DNA from: Galeopsis tetrahit
Taxonomy: Eukaryota > Streptophyta > Magnoliopsida > Lamiales > Lamiaceae
Assembly: GCA_963675135.1 (NCBI GenBank)
Contig: OY776130.1
Location: 32,170,001 to 32,234,000, forward strand
DNA: 64,000 nucleotides
Direction: 5' to 3'
Numbering within the stretch: the stretch's first letter is position 1; every line of letters begins with the position of its first letter. The notes under the pieces were generated by a model, which did not search any database, was not told the origin of the DNA, and saw nothing but the letters and a program-made list of their open reading frames with translations. The position numbers and the translations under genes were made by a program. Positions 56,439-64,000 of this stretch are shown piece after piece.

Positions 56439-56721
56439 AATTAGTGTTTAAAGGTGGAGGAGGGTGCACTTAGTAATAGGGGTGCATTTAGTAGTGTAAT
56501 ATAAGTTAAAGGGTATTTTTGGTTTTTTACACTATTATTTTATTATTAAATTCTGAGGGGGAGTGTTCTAAACCGAAATGGAGGTGTAAATAGTCCCACC
56601 CAAGAAAATGAGGGGGAGTATTTTTTGGTTTTTTACCCCTGGACTTGCCTTCTGCCGGACTTGGAAAATCTTGGCCCAGTCCACTATTTCTGGTGATTGG
56701 GCCTGCCATTCTGACCGCTCT

Positions 56722-57719
56722 ATTAAAAGAAAAAAAAAATGATATTGCACACAATTTTCTACCTATCATTGATGGCGATGCATGAGGCCAAGAAAATCAA
56801 GCCGGAATTTAAAAGTTAATTTACACCAAATTGCAAAAAAATTAAGAGTTGGTGAATTTACAAAAAGGAAAAAAAAAAATGGTCGTGCTATAATTGAGAT
56901 TAAGTCTAGGTCGGGTATGTTTTTAAACTTAATTAACCCTTGAAAAATATAGCGCCAATAAGTATGATTTTTTTTCTTCTTCAGGAGAGTGATTGTGTCT
57001 TCAGGAGATTGGTTTAACATAAAAGGCATGTGGTACTTGAAAATAAAATATTTTTTTAGCTTCATTGAGAGTTGAGAAGGGCTCAAGGGCATGGAAAAAA
57101 AAGTTACACCCTCCATCCCCGAATAAATTTTTTAAAAATTGAGTGATGAGTCGAATATTGGGGAGTAAGTTAGTAATTTTTTATGTATAAATTAAAAAAA
57201 AGGAGTTGTATTGTATGTAAGTGTGAATTCAATGACATTTTGTGTAAAATAATAAAAATTTGTAAAAGTGAAGTTTATAAAGGTTGAGGTTGGGGAATGG
57301 ATGAAGTTTTATAAAATCAATTTTGAAGTGATCAAATTAAGCAATCAATTTGTAGATTTTGCAAAACTTCATGAGTACTTTTTTTTTCTTTTTTTTTTTT
57401 TAAGGTATGTGGGTTACAAATTTGTTTTGAAGCCCAATTGTTTGGTCCGTTAGTTATTGGACCCAAACGACTAACTAAGCCCAATTGACGTTGTTTTTTT
57501 CATATATATAATATATTGAGATATTTTTCTTTGGGGTGCCATGAGTGAATAATACATTACATATACACGAACAAGGCAGGGAGTAGTTGAATTGATAAAC
57601 CTATCATATTATGAATTTCAATAGGTATAGATGAATATTGATGATGTAGAGTCAATTCCCTTTGCATTGTGTAATTAGACTAGAAGTGAAACATCACATT
57701 AACTTTAATTGAAATTTGA
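56722..57719. other. Intergenic DNA, no gene recognised
   Basis: Frames at 56766–57116 (minus) and 57268–57453 are low-complexity and lack domains. No bounded repeat. Confidence 0.5.
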
Positions 57720-58054
57720 TACTCCCTCCGTCCCATTATTAATGGAACAATTATTATCCCATTATTAATGGAACAATTATTATTTGCACAGAGTTTAACG
57801 TAAGAATTGTTTATTGGTATTAAAGGTAATAAAGTGACTTTTTAGGAGGGATACAATGAGTAATTCAACTTTATTGGAGAGAGAATCTTTAGTTAGTGAC
57901 TAAAAAGTGATGACATGTGGTGTAAATAAGAGATGTTTGAAGGAGTTTTTTAAAAGGGTAGGAAGTTGCTTTTTTCAAATAAGGAAATGTTCCATTAATA
58001 ATGAGACATATGTTTTTTTACAAATGTTCCAATAATAATGGAACGGGGGGAGTA
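57720..58054. mobile_element. Stowaway-type MITE
   Basis: TA-CTCCCTCCGTCCCATTATTA … TAATAATGGAACGGGGGGAG-TA. Near both ends a subterminal unit (TTAATGGAACAATTATTA.CC left, AATGTTCCA(T/A)TAATAATG right) is tandemly doubled. Confidence 0.87.
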
Positions 58055-58493
58055 CTAATTTTAACTAAAATGTGTAAGTTACAAAATGGAACAATATTAA
58101 TTTATATAAACAATCACAAGTAAATAAAACGTACATTAACATTGACTAAAATGTAACACTAATTTTAAATGAAACGTAACGAGTGCAGAAATCTAAGATT
58201 CTTGCACTAAGTGCATCTAAGACTTGGTTATATTAAAAATCTCTGGGAATAATTATACCAAAAAGCCCATATTCCACCTAGATTTCCACAAATCGCTGGA
58301 CTTTGGAACCATCCCATTAGATTTTGGAATCAGCCTGAAGAAACCTCGATTCATGAGAGATATCATAACTGTTGATGTTGAAGACTTGGTGATGTTATCG
58401 AAGATGTTATCACACAAGGCTGCAACATCTTAATTCGACCTTTCTTATTTTTCCTAAGTCTAAATTCTGTTTTCTAGCTAATGCTGCTTTGAA
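58055..58493. other. Intergenic DNA before the possible LTR
   Basis: A 69-residue frame at 58224–58433 has no family signature. It may be part of the same retroelement remnant. Confidence 0.4.
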
Positions 58494-59159
58494 TGTTGTA
58501 ACATCGCAGGTTGAAAATCTAGAATATTCTACACGGTTCCAGATTGGAAGGTTGCAAAATTATGCAGATCATGCGGTTGCTTTGGAAAACGTCCAGAACT
58601 GGCTGGAAGAACCTAGAAGGCGGTTGGGAGAAAAATAAGGAATGAGATCCTACATTTTAGAAGATCATAGATAAAGGTTCTAGGCTCCATTTCCACGTCT
58701 ATAAATAGGTCAGAATCGTGATCATCATCCAACCAACGAAGTGTCATTCTTTAATTACTAAACTAGCATTTATCCTGTTAGGAATTAATTGTCATTGGCA
58801 TGATCTTGTCGTTGTACCGAAGAATACAAACTTCCTGTACAATATAGATTTTTCTATACTTCTTTGATAGATAGATCATAAAGTTAGATTAGTTTTTGGT
58901 ACTTTATTTTTACACTTAAGCCACGTTTAGACTAAATACTTTATCGAGTCTTATTTCCGTTGTGAATATTTGTTCACACACCATTTGTATTCAAATATTA
59001 ATTAGTGAAAGTTTAGCCACGAGGCTCACGCATAGATTTTAAATTAAAATCTATGTAAAAGTTATTTATGTGTCTTTGTGTTTTCATTCTTTAAAGTCTT
59101 CCGCTATTCGTATTCTGATATTCTGTAATCGAGTCAGTGTTGCATTGAGTGTTCTAACA
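58494..59159 (+). mobile_element. Possible solo LTR (Copia-like)
   Basis: Starts TGTTGTAACATCG and ends GAGTGTTCTAACA (TG…CA, with TGTT/AACA ends). A TATA box CTATAAATAGG at about 58699 lies mid-element, as in an LTR promoter. No primer-binding site or polypurine tract next to it, and the 5-bp flanks (TTGAA/TTTAG) match at only 3 of 5. Confidence 0.45.
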
Positions 59160-59305
59160 TTTAGTGTAACATCAGTCTTGTTTTACTTAACACACACACT
59201 TTCAATAACGAAGTAAGTTGAGGAAGGCACTAGCATTACGGCGGAGGTTGGGGAGTCTCAGCCCCGCCATCAGCCATGAGTTTTATACTCTGTAATGCGC
59301 GGGGA

Positions 59306-60127
59306 TTAGACATGGGCGGTTCCAACCGGCCAAAATGCCGGCTCAGTCAAACCGGCGGTTATAGTTCAAAAATTGAACCTTAACCGGATTTTTACGATTC
59401 GATTTCGGTTACCCAAAATGAAAACCGGTGGTTTGGTCGATTAACCGTCGATTTTTACCCAAACCGTCGATTTTTAAGTTTTTTTTAAAATTATATTATA
59501 GACATTATTATATTAGACTACATCACTGCAAATGAATGCAAACGTTGCAGGCTAAGCTTGATGACACCTAGTACCTACCAACCTTTTTCTCTTTTCATTG
59601 TTAAATGACCCCTACCTACTACCTACGACTACCATGTCCCTTTTATATGTGAAATGGAAGATCGACTTTCATTGACTTTTCTATTCAATGCATTAATTTA
59701 TACGCATGAAGGGAAAGTACCAAAAATAATTTAATTTCTTCTACCTCCATTTCTTTTTTTTGGTGTGAAATTACAGTCTACCGACTAACTCTACCTCCAA
59801 TTCTTCTTTTTGGAGTTGTTCAATTTCTTCTACCTCCATTTCTTCTTTTGCAATATTTTGGAACCCCGGTGGATCAAGAAAGAGACGAGCTAGCTTGCTA
59901 CAATGGCCTGCATACTTTGGGTTTACATCTACATACTTCTTAATTTTCATGAGAGCAGGTTTTTACTTTTTTTATTTGGAAAAAAAATGACTGAACTGTA
60001 AATGGTTCAGTTCCGATTACATTTTTTGACAAACCCTAACCGTCGGTTTCTAACTGAAACCTCAAACCCCTAAAACCCTCGTCGGTTTCTAATCGAAACC
60101 GACGGTTTTAACTATTTGCCCATGTAT
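59306..60127. mobile_element. hAT-like element inside LINE ORF2
   Basis: Begins TTAGACATGGGCGGTT and ends ACTATTTGCCCATGTAT, inverted around ATGGGC. Flanks CGCGGGGA and ATCGGGGA match at 6 of 8. The body holds many GACGGTT/AACCGGC words. Excising it joins MSFILCNARG to LGSQ in the LINE frame. Confidence 0.75.
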
Positions 60128-60983
60128 ATCGGGGACTGGGGAGTCAATGAGCATTCGCATCGCTGCAACGCTTAGTTGCAGAAAATAAACCCAATGTATT
60201 GTTTGCTTCTTAGTCTAAAGTTTCTAGTAGTGTTGGTTGTACATGGCTTTCTATTTTGAACTTTGATGTATGTTTAGGAGTTGATGCTCAGAGGAGCAAG
60301 GGAGGCCTTTTGTTGTACGGGAATTCTGCTATAAATGTATCGCTGCCTCCCTCCTCGTCTGGCTATATTGATGTTTTACTTTCCTTTGATTCTATTATGT
60401 GGAGATTCATTGTATTATATGGGAATCCAGACACCAAAATGCGTAATACCTTATGGGATCTCCTCAGGAAATTGGGGAGTATTAAACCACTCTATCCACA
60501 CGCCTGGCTCATTGGTGAAGGTTTTAACGAAATTTTGTGTAATGCTGAGAAAATGGGAGGCAACCCTAAGCCCTTCTCCCAAATAACAACTTTTACAGAC
60601 GTTGTATCGAAATTAAACCTCCGGGAGGTGAAGGCTTCAGGGCCTAAATTCACCTGGAACAATAAAAGATCTAGGACTGAGCATATTAAAGAAAGACTAG
60701 ATGGATTCCTCACTAACTAGGAGTGGTTTAACCTCAATCTAAACTCGACTTCTCAAAATCTTAATTTCTACAAATCGGATCACAGACCCGTCAAGCTAGA
60801 GTTGAACAACAGGCTAAAGGTTACTCCAACAACCAAAAGGGAGAGCTTCAAATTCAAAAATAAATAGCTATTCGAGGATGACTTCACTCAAAACCTTAAT
60901 AATTTGTGGAATTTGCAAACTGACATGACCAAATGGGTGGCCTAACGCAATGACAACTTGAGATACAAAATCGGCAGGACAAG

Positions 60984-61270
60984 GTAGACCTATCAAGACG
61001 GGCCAGCGGGGAGGGGCGGGCTGCCAAAACATCAACCCAACCCAAAAATGGGTGGGCCGCGAGTTTGTTTTGGCTGGCCAATCCCTTTTTTTCACACATT
61101 AATTATTTCCACACAAGTATTCAAGTAAATACATATGACGCCTGAGTCTGAGTAGAGCTTCAGCCGCAATCAACTCATCTTCCCTCGAATAATTACTTCT
61201 TACGTCGCCATTCATCTTCTCCTTATTTTTTATTCTGTAATTGTTCCTTTGTTTATGATATGAGAGAGAG

Positions 61271-61331
<61 letters not shown>

Positions 61332-61659
61332 TGGAATTGAAGGGTTTAATTACATTCCATATATATACGCAGGCGCTTAGGTGGCAGCCAGGTGGGCGGC
61401 ACAGATGGAAAGAAGAACCAAAGAAGATTGAAGGAGAAGAAGTATAAAACCAGATTAGGAAAAAACTCAAAAATTGAAAAATGCACTACTCTGTTACTAG
61501 GGTTAAAGGGTTTAAATATTTAATTAATTTTAATTTTAAAAAAAAAAATGGGCCAGCCCCCCAAAAATCGCTGCCCAAACGGGCCGACCCGCCTGGGCCC
61601 GCCTCCTTACGGGCTTGGAAAATGTTGGCCCAATGGGCTCAACCCATTTTGACGGCTCT
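60984..61659. mobile_element. hAT-like element, family H copy 3, in LINE ORF2, 8-bp TSD
   Basis: Begins GTAGACCTATCAAGACGGGC and ends AACCCATTTTGACGGCTCT. Perfect 8-bp TSD AGGACAAG (60976–60983, 61660–61667). Excision restores the LINE reading YKIGRTREALNTRL. Core shares AACCCAACCCAAAAATGGG and CCAAACGGGCCGACCC with the other family H copies. Confidence 0.92.
61262..61328. repeat. (GA)n microsatellite
   Basis: About 67 bp of GA with two GATA interruptions, inside the hAT copy 60984–61659. The minus-strand Ser/Leu-repeat frame over it is an artefact. Confidence 0.93.
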
Positions 61660-64000
61660 AGGACAAGAGAAGCCCTCAACACTCGACTTAATGATGAATT
61701 AGGGCACTGGGACACTTCAGAAGTAGGCACACTTGAGATAGAACTAGAGAAACTTCAAACGCATGAGGAAGTCCACTAAAGGCAAAGGTCGAGGATCACA
61801 TGGTTAGCCTCAATGGACAGAAACACCGTCTATTTCCATAATGGAGCGAAGAAGAGACAATGTGAAAATTTTATTCGTGAAATCAGAAACGAGAAGGGGG
61901 AAATGTGTAAGGACCTCTTCAAATCAAATAATCTCTCCCAGGAATCCATCTCCAAGGCTATTAATTGTGTCGACAAGAGAGTTTCAGAGGAAATGAACAA
62001 GACTTTGCTTGAACCTTTCACGAAAGAGGAGATTTGGAGGGCAGTTAAGGACCAGAATCCGTCCAAAGCCCTACGCCCAGACGATTTTTCCCCACGTTCT
62101 TTTACCAGAAATCCTGGAATATCACAGGCAAGGAAGTCACAGACAGTTTGCTTAGGGTGCTTAATCAAAGAGAGGGACTAGACAAATGGAATAAGACCAC
62201 CATTACACTGGTTCCTAAATGCAGGGAAACCGAAGACAATCTAAGAGTTCAGGACGATTAGCATGTGTAATGTGTGACCTATGAAATTCTGGCACGTGTA
62301 ATAACAAATCGAATTCGAAGGATTATGGGTAAGATCATAGATCAGAATGAGAGTGTCTTCGTCCCGTACAGACTGATCTCTAATAACGTTATCCTAGACT
62401 ATGAGAGTTTGCACTAGATCAGGAACAAAAAGGAAAACAAGGGTGGGCGACGGTTAAGCTCGACATGAGCAAGGCCTACGACATAATAGAGTTGAACTTT
62501 TTCAAAAGAGACTCGGAAAGGCTTGGCTTTGCACAAAAATGGGTGGATCTAGTTATGAGATGTGTTACCTCTGTTACCTACAGAATTAACATTAACAAGG
62601 AGCTGATCGAGAACAATAGACCATGTAGGGGCCTTCGTTAAGGGGATCCACTATCCCCCTATCTCTTTGTCATTTGTTCTCAGGTCCTTTCTTCATTAAT
62701 CCACAATGAAACCATAAAGAACATAATCTCAGGAGTCCGAATTGCTAGAGGCAACCCCAATATTTCCCACATTTTCTTTGCGGATGATAGTTTGGTCTTC
62801 TTGAAAGCAGATAAACGCGAATGCACTAATCTCAAGAGGTGTTTGTCTATCGTTGAAGAAGTTTATAGCCAACCTGTTAATCATGACAAGTTAGCGGTCT
62901 CTTTTTAGTCAAGGGACAAGCACTACGACAGTTATGGAGTTGAAAGACTGCCTCAATATCAAATCATCACAGGGCCACAATATCTATTTTGGCCTACCCA
63001 TGTTTTCCCTTAGAAGCAAGCAACTCCAATTTAGCTATCTCCGGGATAGAGTAGCCAGGAAAGTCAGCAATTGGAAGAACAAATCCTTCTTGGAGGGGGG
63101 TAAAGAAGTTCTCATTAAAGCAGATCTCCAGGTAGTGCCCACCTACGCCATGTCCTACTTTAGGATCCCGACATCCATTTACGAAGAGCTAGAACACATC
63201 TGCATTAAGTTCTGGTAGGGCTCAACTGAGGAAAAGAACAAGCTTCATTGGAAATCATGGAATAAACTTTGCACCCACAAACCTTATGGTGGAATGAGAT
63301 TCCTCAAACTGGTCCCCTTAAATCGAGCTATGTTGGCAAAACTGGTTTGGTAGATTATTCGTAACCCAGACCTCTTACTTTCCCTAGTTCTCATGGTACA
63401 CTATTTCATGCATGATTCTATCTTGGATACGGAAGTAGGCTCGAATCCCTCATTCATATGGAGATCCATTTGTTGGAGTAGGGAAGTCAATGAAGAGGGC
63501 ATTAGAAAAAGAATTGGGAACAGTTCAATCACCCATATTTTTAAGGAAACATGGGTGCCCGGACTGCATAGTGGTAAAATCACATCCAAGATCGCGAATG
63601 GCTCAATAGTTGATAGGTTTATTAATAGAAACGATATCTGGAACGAGGAATTTCTGAAGCAAGCATTCCTACCATTTGAAAGCGAGACCACCCTACGAGT
63701 ACCCATCAGTGGTAAAGGTTTTGAGGACTCCGTGTTGTGGAGACTAGACAAGAAAGGGAAATACAGTGTGAAATCAGGATATATGATCGGCCTAAAGAAA
63801 GGAAGGTAGAACTCGGAACCCTCTTTAGACGCCAGTGTTCGTGGATGGTGGAAGAAGGAATAACATCTAAAAACTCCACATAAGCTCCATATCTTTGCAT
63901 GGAAAATATCCATTGGATGCATACCCTCAAAAAGTAACTTGTTTAGACATCATTTCCCTGTAGCCCTGAACTACCTTTGTTGTGGTCACATTGATCGTGG

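Larger units (their letters stand above)
55376..56638. mobile_element. Mutator-like element with GC-rich cargo inside a hAT element
   Basis: Inverted ends share ACTATTTACACCTCCATTT and GAACACTCCCCC over about 40 bp; the right end is about 40 bp longer, so the left tip seems shortened. TSD CTGGACTTG is at 55367–55375 and 56639–56647. Removing the element and one TSD copy restores collinearity with family H copies 1 and 3. The cargo at about 55568–56035 is GC-rich (Pro/Ala/Ser-coding in one frame, 155 residues, with repeated CGCGGCCGC). This frame is a minisatellite read through, not a supported gene. Confidence 0.88.
54567..56721. mobile_element. hAT-like element, family H copy 2, with a MULE and a LINE tail inside
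   Basis: Left TTAGACCTGTTAAAATG…, right …TTCTGACCGCTCT. TSD ATTAAAAA (54559–54566) and ATTAAAAG (56722–56729), 7 of 8. Core text such as GATAATCATAATTCATAAAC matches copy 1. A local direct repeat (TATTAGGAAAATTTGAAAAATGCT…) occurs at about 55014 and 55051. Confidence 0.82.
59277..64000 (+). pseudogene. Long decayed LINE (endonuclease–reverse transcriptase ORF2), continues past window
   Basis: ORF2 seems to start at 59277 (MSFILCNARG, then LGSQ after the insert 59306–60127). The endonuclease part is 60256–60720 (PHAWLIGEGFNEIL; the catalytic Asp expected in GDFNEIL is replaced, then TWNNKR and SDHRPVKLEL). The reverse transcriptase part is about 62300–62900 (VKLDMSKAYD, a GDPLSPYLFVI region, FADD at 62777–62788). 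Then come NWKNKSFLEGGKEVLIKA and zf-RVT-like WRLDKKGKYSVKSGYMIG, and the copy runs off the end. Many stops and frame changes make it a pseudogene. Two hAT-like insertions are inside. It is not the same copy as 30553–31776 but the same broad L1 clade. Confidence 0.88.

Noticed and set aside
61099..61470. 123-residue minus-strand frame
   Set aside because: Ser/Leu repeat produced by the (GA)n microsatellite within a hAT element.

Overview
This window looks like nuclear DNA of a flowering plant, most likely a core eudicot. Protein genes are split by GT–AG introns, the intergenic DNA is very AT-rich, and one complete gene is a plant Shaker K+ channel. The exact lineage cannot be fixed from what I can see. 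Two apparently intact genes are present. (1) 9175–12438, + strand, four exons: a 428-residue DUF616 protein (TOD1/MUCI70-type, secretory pathway). (2) 18006–22479, – strand, ten exons: a 677-residue inward-rectifying K+ channel of the KAT1/KAT2 type. I rebuilt both exon by exon; every junction is GT–AG and keeps the frame. A lone first-exon-like piece of an eIF4E gene sits at 3690–3805, between long inverted repeats.

Almost everything else is mobile DNA, and many insertions can be bounded to the base by their target-site duplications (TSDs). The kinds seen are: (a) Mutator-like elements with 9-bp TSDs (899–1633, 28188–29362, 30298–32436, 32733–34800, 36718–36977, 45705–45961, 49929–51330, 53303–54333, 55376–56638, and a probable one at 12803–15881); (b) hAT-like elements with 8-bp or near-8-bp TSDs (42475–43020, 48471–49050, 51858–53028, 54567–56721, 59306–60127, 60984–61659); (c) many Stowaway-type MITEs with CTCCCTCCGT-like ends and TA TSDs, in at least four families; (d) two inverted copies of a short Helitron (38336–38899, 52302–52867) plus a degenerate candidate at 174–1945; (e) three copies of a tRNA-derived SINE within 4 kb (3222, 4179, 7158), each with a TSD of 16 bp or more; (f) LINEs: a truncated copy with a 12-bp TSD (30553–31776), a 135-bp tail (55134–55268) and a long decayed copy running off the right end (59277–64000); (g) LTR remnants and a TRIM-like element.

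Layout: 0–9 kb is SINEs, inverted-repeat elements and the eIF4E exon; 9–12.4 kb the DUF616 gene; 12.8–15.9 kb a GC-rich foldback element; 18–22.5 kb the channel; 23–51 kb MITEs, MULEs, LTR relics and a Helitron; 51.8–56.7 kb a nested nest of elements; 57.7–64 kb a MITE, a possible solo LTR and a LINE cut by two hAT-like elements.

The most notable pattern is a set of GC-rich, coding-looking islands in AT-rich DNA, each inside a Mutator-like element with 9-bp direct repeats. They resemble Pack-MULEs (elements carrying gene fragments) and share short words, but I could not identify a parent gene. No operon, CRISPR array, rRNA gene or intact tRNA gene was seen.
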